In this document: positions 1 to 10,865 of the stretch, in pieces
How positions within the stretch are numbered: position 1 is the first letter of the stretch
Layout: each line of letters begins with the position of its first letter
Origin: Smallanthus sonchifolius
Taxonomy: Eukaryota; Streptophyta; Magnoliopsida; Asterales; Asteraceae
DNA: 64,000 bases
NCBI GenBank assembly: GCA_023525975.1
Contig: CM042035.1
Span: 33,075,001 to 33,139,000, forward strand
Reading direction: 5' to 3'
Position numbers and translations under genes: made by a program
Notes under the pieces: generated by a model
Seen by the model: only the letters and a program-made list of their open reading frames with translations
Told to the model about the DNA's origin: nothing
Database searches by the model: none

Positions 1-1503
1 GTGGCAACAACCACCTCATCAGTTGCTACTTGTTTGCTTAAAAAAACGACAGAGCTTGACTCTATCTTGTGGCATAGGAAACTCGGACATATTTCTTATC
101 GTAAAATGAATCATCTTGTCCGAAACGGTTTGGTAACCGGTGTTCCTAAGCTGAGATTTACTGTTGCAGATGACTGTATGCCTTGTAAAAAGGGCAAACA
201 GCAATGGAAGTCTCACAAGCCCAAGCTCCAAAACTCTATTGATACCCCTTTGGAGCTATTACACATGGATCTGTTTGGCCCCATAAGTATCAGGAGTATT
301 GGAGGTAAGTCGTTCTGTCTAGTTGTAACTGATGATTTCTCACGTTTTTCTTGGGTGCATTTTTTAGGTACTAAAGACGAGACTGCTGATATTCTTCAAT
401 ACTTGATCCTGAGCTTGGAATCTCTTTGCAAGCTGAAAGTTAGAAGGATAAGGAGCGACAACGGAACTGAGTTCAAGAATAATTTGATGGAGCTTTTCTG
501 TCTCAAGAAAGGGATCCGTCACGAATTCAGCGCGCCGTACACGCCTCAGCAGAATGGAGTTGCTGAACGGAAGAACAGAACACTGATTGAGACTGCAAGG
601 ACTATGCTGTCGGATGCAAAGCTTCCTGTCACTTTCTGGGCAGAAGCAGTTAATACAACGTGTCACGTCTTAAAAAGAGTTCTGGTAGTGAAGAGGCACA
701 ACAAGACTTGTTACGAGTTGGTCAATAGTCGACTTCCCAATCTTGATTACCTAGTTCCTTTCGGTAGTCCTTGTTCCTTGTTGCTACAGTACAAAGACCG
801 CCAGTCTAAGTTTCATGCAAAAGCAGTGGAAGGCATCTTCTTAGGATACGTTGCCAACTTGCCTTGCAAGAGAGTGTACAATATAGGAACTCATACTGTC
901 GAGGAATGGTTTGAAGTGGATTGTAGTAAACACAACATTCCACCCGAACCAACAGGTCCAGCTTGGGGTTTTGATTATGATGCGCTATTCAAGTCCTTCA
1001 ATCTTCCTGATATATCTGCAGATGACGCCACAAATGTTTATGAATTATTGGGTGGCGGCGATGACTCCAATTTTTCCACTCGTGCTACTGTACCAATTAT
1101 AACTCCAGATTCCAATGCTGCATCTGCATCTGGAACTCATGACAGTGATAACAGTGAAGATGTTCTTATGGTTGGAGATGACGCTCCAGCTAATCCTAAC
1201 ACAACTGTAGGAAATGAAGCTCCAGCTGATCCAATTAACGTTGAATCTTTTTCCTCTGGAAATCAGGAAATAGGGGAGTTAAGCACGAATCTTGATCCAG
1301 AAATTCAGGAACCGATTGTACCGGAGACGAGAGTGCATAGGAATCATCCAATCGACAACATTATTGGTGATCCTTATGCTGGCGTTCAGACTCGTCATCG
1401 AACCATCACTGAGAACACCAGTCTTTACATAGAGATACTTGGCACTGGTGTCATGGAAACATGTCTGCATGCTGCATTCGTGTCCCAGTTAGAGCCGAAG
1501 AAT
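1..1503 (+). pseudogene. Copia element A: integrase part of pol (5' cut by window edge)
   Basis: This is the integrase portion of a Ty1/copia polyprotein, which inserts the cDNA copy into host DNA. The reading frame is open from base 1, so gag, protease and the 5' LTR lie off the left edge. The zinc-binding HHCC set is visible as H25, H30, C59 and C62 of the frame. The catalytic triad is D90 (in HMDLFGP), D153 (in RSDNGTEF) and E189 (in QQNGVAER), which is the DD35E spacing. The variable C-terminal stretch (about residues 330-470) is rich in acidic and small residues, as is usual before copia reverse transcriptase. No stop falls inside this part, so the integrase domain may be the best preserved piece of element A. 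The family assignment is secure; activity is not expected because the downstream reverse transcriptase is broken. Confidence 0.93.
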
Positions 1504-3010
1504 GTGAATGAGGCTCTCACTGACAACTGCTGGATTGAGGCGATGCAAGATGAATTGTCTCAATTCCAAAAGTTGCACGTGTGGGATTTGGTTGACTTGG
1601 CAAAAGGCTTTTAGCCAATTGGAACCAGATGGGTGTTCAAATGCAAGACGGATGATCGTCATGTTGTTGTGAAGAACAAAGCAAGATTGGTTGTTCAGGG
1701 TTTTTATCAGCAAGAGGGCTTGGATTACACGAAAGTATATGCCCCAGTCGCTAGAATTGAAGCCATTCGACTGTTCTTGGCTTATGCCACATATGTTGGC
1801 TTCAAGGTCTATCAACTTGATGTGAAGAGTGCTTTCCTATATGGTAAAGTTCATGAAGAAGTCTATGTCACTCAGCCTCCCGGTTTTGAAGATCCGCATA
1901 ATATCAATAAAGTGTATAAGCTCGACAAAGCACTTTATGGTCTTCATCAAGCACCGCCGGCATGGTATGAGACATTATCTAAACATTTACTGTCTAACAG
2001 TTTCGACCATGGACAGATTGACTCGACTCTCTTCATAAGGAAAGCAGGAGGTGACATTCTTCTTGTACAAGTATATGTCTACGACATCATTTTTGGGTCT
2101 ACCAATGAAGGGATGTGTAGGGAATTCGAGCAGGTGATGAAGTCCAAATTTGAAATGAGTAATATGGGTGAATTGTCGTTCTTCCTGGGTCTGCAAGTCA
2201 ATCAAAGAGAGGATGTCATTTATCTACATCAAACTAAGTATGTGTAGGACATCTTATCAAAATACAAGATGAATGATAGCAGTACTTATGGAACACCTAT
2301 CCCAGTCAATCATGGTCTGCATCCTGACAAAGATGGAAAGGATGTAGACAGCAGATTGTACCGTGGGATGATCGGATCACTTATGTATCTCACAGCTTCA
2401 AGACCCTATATAATGTTTGCTGTGTGCTTGTGCTCAAGGTTTCAGTCTCAACCGAAGGAGTCACATATGATAGCTGTGAAGAGAATTTTCAGATACCTGA
2501 AAGGGAAACCCCGATTAGGTCTTTGGTACTCTAAGCAGCAGTCATTCGACTTCAAAGCCTACACTGATTCAGATTATGGCGGTTGTAACCTTGACAGAAA
2601 GTCAACTTCTGGTGGATATCAGAGACAGACTGGTCTCCTGGCAGTGTAAGAAGCAGTCAACGGTTTCTGTCTCAACTTGTGAAGCAGAATACATTGCTGC
2701 AGTGAGCGGTTGTTCTCAGATACTGTGGATTTAGCAGCAGTTGAGAGACTACGGCTTAAACTTCACTGGAACTCCTCTATTCATTGACAACAATGCCACC
2801 ATGTCCATCACAAATAACCCGGTGAAACATTCCAAAACTAAACACATAGAGATTCGCCATCATTTCATCCGTGATTGTGCTAAAAAGCATTTAATCGAAC
2901 TTGTAAAATTTCACACGGATGACAATCTTGCTGACCTTTTCACAAAGGCATTTGATCGATCCCGTTTTGAGCATCTTGTCAACTTGATAGGAATGTTCAA
3001 TCCTGAGTGA
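1504..3010 (+). pseudogene. Copia element A: reverse transcriptase and RNase H, broken
   Basis: This continues the pol frame into reverse transcriptase and RNase H, which copy the genomic RNA into DNA and remove the RNA strand. Recognisable blocks include VKSAFLYGKV, KALYGLHQAP, LSFFLGLQV and the RNase H region with AYTDSDYGG, EAEYIAA and HIEIRHHFIRD. Damage: in-frame TAG stops at 1612-1614, 2245-2247 and 2732-2734, and a frameshift near 2624. The catalytic YVDD box at 2074-2085 reads YVYD, the first aspartate being replaced by tyrosine (2080-2082). The polyprotein ends at TGA 3008-3010. At least one TAG (2732) fits a CAG to TAG change, as expected from methylcytosine deamination. The enzyme is dead. 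Confidence 0.93.
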
Positions 3011-4320
3011 AAACTAAGTTTTCTTAACTCAATTCAATTCATGGAAGTTAAAATTTTTAATTCTTTTAAATTTTCTGTATAGTTCTTTTACTTTTTAAAA
3101 TATTTTACAAAAATTAAAAAAAAAAAGAAAATGGAGAAAATTTCAAAGTTAACTTGAGAAAAGAGGAAATGATAATACATCAGAAATGATCTAAACACCA
3201 TGGACTGCTCATATGGGAAATGATTGCGTCATGTTTACTTAATTGTTTAAACTATTATGTTTTTAATCTGTTTATTTACAAGTAATTTGAATTGTCAGTA
3301 GGCTGTATGCGTCTTTGAATCACTAGTAGTGTGGAAACTAAATCTAAATTACAACTGTGAATTGAACCCATGTTTGCAAGTGTGTGTGCGTAAAAGAATA
3401 GAAAAGATCATTATCAGATAAAGGATGTTAGATTTTGGCAATAGTTTTCTTTTGAGATCAGTTTCGGGTTATGTCGTTAGCACAATTAATGCGGTTCATC
3501 TCACTGCCCATACTCACAAGTATGCAAGGAGAGATTGAATAAAGACATGTCTCTACATTAACCGTTGAGCATGTTTTCACCCTTGAATCACTCTTGATTC
3601 ATTGAAATCAAATCCAGATAAAAGTTGGATCCCCTTACCTAATAATCAAACACCATATCTATTATCCTGAATCATCATCCCGATATTCAAAGAAGAAAAT
3701 CACATGAAACCAAGACAAATGAATTACTCGATTCTGAATCCTATGATTTTCGATAATCCTTATGGATTCTGCTTGATTTTTTCCTGTGCTAATAGATGTA
3801 GCTTCATTCTGAAAATCTAGAAAATGATTGGAAAAATCTTAGATACCTTGAGATAGTGCAAGTAAGAATAGCATATCAGTGGGGTACACGTTATATATCT
3901 TATAATTAATACCTTAATACACAAGAACGTGATACAAAGATGCGTATAGTTTCAAATCTTATAATATTGTCAACTTGAATTACTTGTTTATGTGCTTATT
4001 ACGTATGAATAAAGAGTAATACATGACATGATCCCATATTCTTTGATGTTTATTTTGTATCGTTTTTGCTAAAAGATAGCCTGATATGATCCTCTGCTCG
4101 TGTCTTTGATCAAAAATAGTTTGTGTGAATACTTGTATATATCTATCTAGAAAAGAACAAAAAGATTTGAAGTTTATGCATTGTTCAAGTTTAATCAGAA
4201 AAAGCCAAAAGTATTTTATGTTTAACCTTCATGAATTGTATTTGAAACCTCGTGATTGAATATTTTTTATCTTGTTTGTTCGTTGATTTGAAAAATCTTC
4301 ATAATTCTGAGTTGGAAATT

Positions 4321-4482
4321 TGCGCACTTAAGGGCTGTGCGTACTTGATAAGTTCGCATGAAGTAAGCCTTGCGTACTTAACAAGTACGCAAGAGTTAAG
4401 TCCTGCGTACTTACAAGTACGCAAGAGTTAACTCGTGCGCACTTAACAAGTACGCATGACCGATGAGTGATGGGTATAAAAA
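4321..4482 (+). promoter_or_regulatory. Inverted-repeat cluster plus TATA box inside element A spacer
   Basis: At least three inverted repeats occur, for example arms TGCGTACTT / AAGTACGCA with a 3-nt loop at 4371-4391, the same arms with a 2-nt loop at 4404-4423, and a GCGCACTT variant just after 4434. They are followed at 4475-4482 by TATAAAAA. Element A's own LTR (8629-8768) has the same order with the same arms. The layout suggests an internal promoter directed towards the extra ORF. The motif is seen; the function is inferred. Confidence 0.6.
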
Positions 4483-4994
4483 TGACACTTAGAACTTTTT
4501 CTGAGATTCACGCTTTTAAACCTAAGAGTTTCCCTCTACACTTTTCTACTCAAAATCGATTATGTCTAAACCATCTTTTCGTCCCGTCTATACTTTCATC
4601 ATCTCATTACATCGCATTGGTGAGAATTTAGACCGATTCCATCCATAAAATCGTGACATTCGACCGATTTGTGACTTAGAAAACTTTAGGTTAAAATCTT
4701 GAATTTTTGGGTAAAATTTGGGGTTGTTTGGGTAACTTATTGTGTGTTTCATGCAAATAGGAACCTTAATCTATTCTCTAATCACCCTTTGATCCTCGAT
4801 TCGAGCCGTCGGTTGAAGCTTACTCGACAGTGGGTCGGCGACTGTGTTAGGTCAAAAATTGGTGAAATGTTGGTAGTTTGTGGTGTTGATAATGGTCCCA
4901 TAGGTTAGCATCCTTGATTCCGACCTAGTGGCGACCTAATCGACCCATTTTTGAACGATCAATCAACTTCTGAATTTTGTTCTTAAGTGTTGTT

Positions 4995-5083
4995 CTTGCG
5001 CACTTAACAAGTACACAAGAAGCAATTCCTGCGTACTTGTTAAGTACGCAAGAAGAAAAAGTTGCGCACTTGCTAAGTGCGCA
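4995..5083 (+). repeat. Second inverted-repeat cluster before element A extra ORF
   Basis: Two perfect 9-bp-arm inverted repeats occur here: TGCGTACTT / AAGTACGCA with loop GTT (5030-5050) and TGCGCACTT / AAGTGCGCA with loop GCT (5063-5083). A third, imperfect one starts at about 4998. The two perfect copies differ by a compensated T/C and A/G pair. The cluster lies about 130 bp before the likely start codon of the extra ORF. Clusters occur in the same place in B (14901-14956) and C (49225-49282). Confidence 0.8.
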
Positions 5084-5214
5084 GCACCAACACTTAGAAA
5101 CTTTTCTAAGTCTGAAATGTTTGTTCAATGAGTAACTACTATACCATGTCATGTTTGTTCATTTCCTATAACATACGTTGTTCTGATTATGTTTTCTGTG
5201 TGTTTCTGCAGACT

Positions 5215-8200
5215 ATGGCTCGGGCATTCACTAACAAATTCAACTTGTTAGCGAACACTCAACCTGAGTGGAAAGGGGTAGCTTTGCAATATCGGGAGAT
5301 CGTTGATTTTTTGAACCGATCAAGAATAAGTTATGCAATCTCAGCTGACCCAACAGTCTCAAGACCTTACTTGAAGCAATTCTGGGAGACGGCAGAGCAC
5401 GACTGCACGGTATCCCCTAATGTCATAAGGGCTACCGTTGATGGTCGGGCTATTGCTTTCTCTGAGGATACAATAAGAAGGGTCCTGCGGTTCGGCGACC
5501 TCGCTACCGACCCGACATCCTATCCAGATTACTAGGTGGATAGGTGTTGGAGGCATAGAATGTGATATGTCGGAGCGAGGGACTATGCTTCTTACAAAAA
5601 AATGTGGGTGTTGGATCAATGGCGGTATTTTGCCCACATCATGATCGTGTGCATCTCGTCAAGAAAAGCGGGGAAAGATGCCATGGGTCATTACCTTGCA
5701 GCAGCCATGGTGGGCTTGTCTCTTAATAGGGGCTACAACTTCTCTCGCTACATCTTCAAAGCAATCAATGATCAGATCAATACAGCAGAGAAGTTTAGGT
5801 TCCTATTGTACCCGAGGTTTGTGCAACTCTTGATTGATGATGCATTGCCAAACCTACGTGCTATCGGGGAGAGACTGCAAGTAAAACGAGTGGACAAGAG
5901 AGTATTTGCTCAGTTTCTAAAGCCAGGCAGTGTAGAACATACCCCTGTGCATACTGAACTCTTTGGCCACCTTCTTAATGAAGCATATGTCGCACTAGAA
6001 GATTAGAATTGGTATAGTCCCAATTCGGCACCAGAAATGAGTGATGATTTTGATGAACAACAAGAAGAAGAGAATGAAAGTGATGGAGGTGATGACGAAG
6101 GTGGTGATGGTGGTGCTGAGGAATCCGATTAAGAAGCAACAGAATCAGATTCTTATGATTCCGATGACGCACCATCCCAGGCACACCCGAGGAAATCGGC
6201 ACAGGTAACCCTGCCTGCGTCGTCTTCTAAAAGAAAGCGACAAAGCTCGAGCAGCGAATATGAGCCGACCTCTGACTCTGACGCTGCTCTACAAAGACAA
6301 AGGCAAGAGAGTGCCAACAAGAAGAGGGGCGATAGGAAAGAGGTTGCTATCCCCAGGGTTGTAGAGATCCCGACTGTGCAGCAAGTACAAGCTGCGGCTG
6401 CCAGTCCAGAGTCAGAATCTACCCCATCAACACAACAATTGTACAGAAGGAGGAGAAGGCCACTAGTACAAGGTAATGTGGCAGTCACAGCGGTCACAGA
6501 GGAGATTCCTGTGATGGTGACCCTCCCTACTCCAACCGTCCAGGTGATAGTGACTACTCCACTTCTCACGGAGTCAGTCACCATCACCCCAACCATAACA
6601 CCCACTCCCATCATTACATCCCCACTCCCACATCACACCACTGAGCCGTCAGGTCAACCCTTCAACTATGGTGATTTCTCACAAGGGTTTGACTTTGACA
6701 CAATCTTCTCCTTCCCCATCCATAATGCTGAAGCCTCATCATCTAGACATTCTGATCTGTATGAAGCAAGGATCAATGTCTTAGAGACCCAAGTTGCTGG
6801 AATGTTGAAGACCATTCAAAAGTCAAAGGAGGAGTCTGATGCTCAACAAGCACAGATCAATTCCCTGGCCGATGAAGTTAGGATTCTCCACAGCCAGAGA
6901 AGAGGGACAAATGAGCAACTGAAGAATGTTATGGCACAGAACGAGCTGCTAATGAAAACCAATGAAATGATTCTAGGCCACAGAACTTCACTTGAGCTAA
7001 GGATGGATTTACAGAGAAAAGAGCACGAAGCGATGGTTAAATTAGTTGAAGAACTGACCAAGAAGCTTGATGCTCAGGGGGAGAAAGAGAAAGAGAAAGA
7101 GAAGGAGAAGGAGAAAGAGAAAGAGAAAGAAAAAGAAAATAAATCCACTGGTGCTGAGCCTTGTCATCCAGTCCACTTGACTAAGGATGATGATAAAGAC
7201 AAGGATCCTGAAGCCGGTCCTAGTGGAGGTGAGCACCAAGCTTTGGCGATTGTGCCCATCTCTTCTATTCCAAAGGCTGAGGGGGAGTCTACTCAGCAAG
7301 AGGGTGGTGATACCTCTGGTGGTGGTGGTGATAAAGGGAAGTCAGTGGCTGAAGTACTTAAGGACTTATCTGATGATGAGATCCTATATCTAGAGCCTGA
7401 CTATTCTAAAGAAGCACAGATCGATGCTCTCCTTAATCTGGAAGAAGGAGAGATCGACTCTGGTGATGATGGAATGATGAAGATGAGGACATGGTAATAG
7501 AGATTACCAAGGGCGACGGGGAAGGAGAGTATGAGTTAGAGGATAGTGAGATCTTTGAAGCACCATCGCTCGAATCTCTTCTCGAAACAGGCTCAGTTGA
7601 CATGGCAAGTAATGTTGAAGCTACAACTGAAGCCTCCCCAGTCGACCGTACACCTGTGGACCCCGAGGCACCAAAAGATAAAGACATGCCTTCTGCATCA
7701 TCTAAGGGTCCAGCTCCCGTGTGGCAAAAGACGTCCATCACAGACAAGCACGGAGCTACAGGTATGATCTTGGCTGTTAGGTTCGAGGAGGACAAGCAGC
7801 TGTTCGCCATCAAAAGATCTGGGGGGTTCAATACTTGAAACCAACCAGTGAGGCGTTCAATTCTTTGCCTAAGTACGACCTTGTGAACCTCGCAAACCGT
7901 GACCTGCTGAGTCACTCGAGTCATGCAGTAGCAATGGGTTTGTGGGTAACACTACAGCGGGACGCAAGATGAGGGATATTCGAATACTTCAAGCCCCAAG
8001 TGCCCAGAAGAGTCAAGGATAAGCACGCTGTACATCCTGTGACTAAGAAGCACATAAAGAGATTGGTATACAAGCCAGTGCGATGTGAAACTAAGATTCC
8101 CCTGAGCAAATTACCTCAGGATATTCTTGGTGACATGTGGTACTGGTACGTTGATCCAAAAATGGGCGAGGCTGTGGTTATGGGTAAGGGTAAGTCAGCA

Positions 8201-8410
8201 AGTGGAAACATGGTGCCAAAGGAAGTGATCAGGATATTTGATAAAGTCTGCTTCATCAACTTTTCTGTGAACGATCGGGAGGTACTAGCCGATAAGTACT
8301 GCATCCACACTGACGAATGGACAAAGCTTCTTTCTGCCAAATACGACAAGTTGATCAAGTTCTGCCTTGATTACAAAAAGAAGATGCAAGCTAAGGAGCC
8401 AGTGCTCTGA
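5215..8410 (+). pseudogene. Element A extra ORF in the 'env' position (Sirevirus-like), broken
   Basis: This is a large ORF between pol and the 3' LTR, where some Sirevirus copia elements carry an env-like gene. I choose ATG 5215 because the homologous ORF in element C starts at the same point and both ATGs follow a pyrimidine-rich stretch ending in CAG, like a 3' splice site (here TGTTTCTGCAG). Frame 5215-7497 is continuous apart from in-frame stops at 5533, 5563, 6004 and 6130; frameshifts follow near 7490 and 7825. Order of parts: a globular N-terminal region (with FLNRSRI and QFWETA, shared with C), an acidic stretch, a basic SSKRKR patch, a coiled coil (about 6760-7075), a (KE)n run, an LEEGEI motif and a conserved C-terminal domain (8000-8410). 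No signal peptide or membrane segment is visible, so a glycoprotein role is unsupported. Confidence 0.75.
7077..7140 (+). repeat. GAGAAA hexanucleotide repeat coding for Lys-Glu run
   Basis: About ten near-perfect copies of a GAGAAA/GAGAAG hexamer encode alternating lysine and glutamate directly after the LDAQGE motif of the element A extra ORF. Element C has only LNAQGEK here, so the run is a recent local expansion. The phenylalanine/leucine-rich ORF read on the other strand is an artefact of this repeat. Confidence 0.85.
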
Positions 8411-8464
8411 AGACTGAAGACTGAAGATTGAAGACTGAAGACGATGAAGATCCCGAGCTGTTGT

Positions 8465-8475
8465 CAAGGGGGAGT
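8465..8475 (+). other. Polypurine tract of element A
   Basis: CAAGGGGGAG immediately precedes the LTR and would prime plus-strand DNA synthesis. The same AAGGGGGAG-type tract precedes the 3' LTR of C (52366-52378) and, in altered form, of B. Confidence 0.85.
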
Positions 8476-9014
8476 TGATGCACTTTCCTGTGACAACACT
8501 CTAGATAGAGTCTTAGTTTGTATTTCTAATGTCTGTAATTTGTCTTTGTATGTAAGAGTCGTTATGTAATAGTTTATCGAGTTGTATTTACTTTTACATA
8601 ATGTATGTTGCATTTCTTCTATGTGTTTTGCGCACTTACATGTGCGCAGGAGAAAGCTCCTGCGTACTTAGCAAGTACGCAGGAAGACCCATGTGTACTT
8701 GCTAAGTACACAAGAGCATTTGGTCATGCGCATTTGCTAAGTGCGCAGGCATCAGGTCTGTATAAATAGGTTTGGTTCACAGAGGATAAGTACGCAGAAC
8801 TCATATCTTAGACGAACTCAGTTTGTTAAGTACGTAATCTGTAATCTCTCTGTAACCGTCGAGTGTTTATAATAGAAAGAGCTTTTATTGTGACTCTCGT
8901 GTTTGGTTTACTTTTTTTTAGTTAGACTCTCCGCCTAGTCACGGGTATTCCGCACCCGGTCCGACTAGTAGACCACTTGCATGCAACGATCCGTCACACA
9001 CGAAGGGACCTACA
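8476..9014 (+). repeat. 3' LTR of copia element A (539 bp)
   Basis: It starts with TG directly after the polypurine tract and ends with GGGACCTACA. That end matches the ends of the B (15683) and C (34362) LTRs. It carries five inverted repeats and a TATA box (TATAAATA, 8761-8768). The flanking five bases AATCT (9015-9019) should equal the bases before the 5' LTR, which is outside the window. Confidence 0.88.
8629..8768 (+). promoter_or_regulatory. Inverted-repeat array and TATA box of element A LTR
   Basis: Inverted repeats lie at 8629-8648, 8661-8681 (TGCGTACTT / AAGTACGCA), 8692-8712 (TGTGTACTT / AAGTACACA) and 8727-8747 (TGCGCATTT / AAGTGCGCA, one mismatch), then TATAAATA at 8761-8768. 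The arms change together, so symmetry is kept while sequence varies. The array sits where U3 control elements are expected. Confidence 0.8.
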
Positions 9015-9311
9015 AATCTAAATGATTTAACCCGTGCCTAAACATGACCATGAGACGGGATTAGGTAGAGCTGTAGCTTCTTAGTGTGAGTCACATAGAT
9101 AGATTGATTGTTGTATAAATTGGAATTAGAACGCATCACAGGGGCTAGATAGTTGGTGGTTGGGTTTAATCGGATAGAAATACTGATTGTTGCTCTTTAA
9201 CGTGTGAGTATATTGAATAACTAATTGGTAATTGATTGTTAAGTTAGATCTCAGTTATGATTCCAATGCAGACTTTTTCGAGGATGAAAAAAGGTTAAGT
9301 GTGGGGATGTT
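9015..9311 (+). mobile_element. 3' internal end of gypsy element F
   Basis: About 300 bp of non-coding DNA between the element A LTR and the F LTR. It ends in a purine-rich stretch (AAAAAAGG, then AAGTGTGGGGA, 9286-9307) that looks like a gypsy polypurine tract. Element A is probably inserted inside F here, since F's pol is not seen to the right. No ORF is supported. Confidence 0.55.
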
Positions 9312-10865
9312 TGATATAGTGCAAAGCACACATCTTTATTCCGTTGTTTTAGTGTCATTTTATTTAGTTTTAAATTTGTTTTGAGTCGTTTTTGTTACAT
9401 ATTGAGTCTTTGTTATTATCTCAGGTGCTTATGATGATTAAAAGTGAAAACCGGAAGAAACCGAGCACGAGAATGAAGCCTGAAGATTAAAACTGAAAAA
9501 ATGGGAAAGTTCAAGTGTTCACGGTACGCGAAGACCTGTTTGATATCTTTCGCGGTACGCGAAGATCCCAAAATCCGGGCGTGACTAATTTGTCACTCGC
9601 GGTACGCGAGGGCCCAAATTCCGTGAAAAATCCTACAATTAGATTTAATAGAATTATAATGCCATTATGCAAGGGTTGGATTTTGAGTCGTCTAGAGAGG
9701 TCCAGAGGGCGATTTTAGGAGAAAGAAGATCGATTGAAGGCTAAAGGTGATACCTTTGGACTCCGGGTTTGTGATATTCGCTTATTCGGTTTAAAAGTTT
9801 GAGTCTTTATCATAAATTGTTGAGATTGTAACCATGTTCTTGTTCTTTTACTTCTGTTTTGGTGTGTTGAACATGATTCTAGGCTAAAACTCATATAGTG
9901 CCTAGGTCAATTGATGAATACTTTGTTAAAGTTGTGATTTTTATCGGTTTTTTGTTTAAATTGATGGGTTAATGATCTTGTAAAGAATCTTTGGTACATT
10001 ATTATGATGTTAGTGCATGTTTAATTCTGGTTTTGAGTTGATGTATGTTCTTCATGTTATCTTGTTGAATGTCTTTCAAAAATAGATGCATGTTTAGGTT
10101 GTTTGCGTGTTGTTGATAACCTGAGTGGTTTGCTATACGTAGTAATCCATAAGAACGTTAGTTGATCCTTGATTAAAAGTGAATGTGTGTCCTAGTTCAA
10201 TACATGAGAGGTGAGAATTAGTTGTCTAGTCTTCGTCATTAGGAATTGGAGTGTTAACGGTCTGAGAGGACGTCGGTATTAGGTGTCTAGTGATTGTTGC
10301 TAGTTAATTTCGTAGTAGTTATCTTGATATTACCTGGTGCATTCTTTGAATGTATGGTGAATAATGATTATAGTTAGAAATACCTGAGAAGTTATCCAAC
10401 AATCTGGTGAGTTTATTACACTTCAGGTAGCTTAGTTGGTGACACCCTGAGAGTGATTAGGGATCCACTAGGTTGTCTTTAGCAGTTATCCTTAGAATCC
10501 CAGATCCATCATAGTTTCAAGAACTGGTAGAAGTTATGCTTTGCAAGTAGGATTCTGACCTAGGTGGTATTCTTCCATTCCTGATATCTTCCTTAGTTCT
10601 TGTCTTGATAGTTTGAGTGCATTTCTTAGTTAATTCAGTAGTGTAGTAAAGCCCCCAAACCAATCAAATCTTAAGTTCTAGTCAGAGTCTAGTATTTTTA
10701 CATAGTGTCTCTAGGGTTCGATAATTCGGTTTACCATTTAGCTGTGCTACACTCGATAGGTTCACTTGCATGTCAGTGCGGTTTAGTTCACAGGTTTTCC
10801 ATTTATTACTTAGGAGTCTAGGTTAGGTTTTATAGTTATTTTTATAGACCGTCTGGACGACATCA
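9312..10865 (+). repeat. 3' LTR of gypsy element F (about 1.55 kb)
   Basis: It begins TGATATAG after the polypurine tract and ends CGACATCA, directly before copia coding sequence of element B. The end resembles the end of solo LTR K (31371), suggesting related families. Bases 10866-10870 (GTGAC) would be the target duplication, the left copy lying off-window. It contains three TTCGCG-GTA-CGCGAA-type inverted repeats (9519-9610) and no coding capacity. The left boundary could be 4 bp earlier at a TGTT. Confidence 0.68.
9517..9610 (+). repeat. Three GC-rich inverted repeats in F LTR
   Basis: Copies are at about 9519-9533 (imperfect), 9549-9563 (TTCGCG-GTA-CGCGAA) and 9596-9610 (CTCGCG-GTA-CGCGAG). 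The last two differ by a compensated T/C and A/G pair. They lie in the LTR's first third, as in other families in the window. Confidence 0.75.

Larger units (their letters stand above)
3011..5214 (+). other. Element A non-coding spacer between pol and the extra ORF
   Basis: About 2.2 kb without a credible ORF. Blocks match the same-position spacers of elements B (12674-14985) and C (46953-49418). Examples are a stretch containing GTAATTTGAATTGTCA followed by a GTAGTGTG block (near 3280-3340), an ATCATTATCAGATAAAG block (near 3410) and TTCAAATCTTATAAT (near 3953). It also contains two inverted-repeat clusters and a TATA box, listed separately. The resemblance across families whose LTRs differ suggests a retained role, for example internal promoter, intron or packaging sequence. 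That role is inference. Confidence 0.75.

Noticed and set aside
4321..5083. Regular palindromic repeats as a CRISPR array
   Set aside because: Spacers are irregular, repeats are inverted repeats with variable arms, and the DNA is a plant retroelement.
6153..6614. 153-codon minus-strand ORF
   Set aside because: Antisense shadow of the element A extra ORF, which has homologues in sense; no homologue in element C.
7042..7299. Minus-strand ORF with a long Phe/Leu run like a membrane protein
   Set aside because: It is antisense to the (KE)n repeat of the element A extra ORF.
5215..8410. Extra ORF as a viral envelope glycoprotein
   Set aside because: No signal peptide, membrane helix or glycoprotein features; only its position is env-like.
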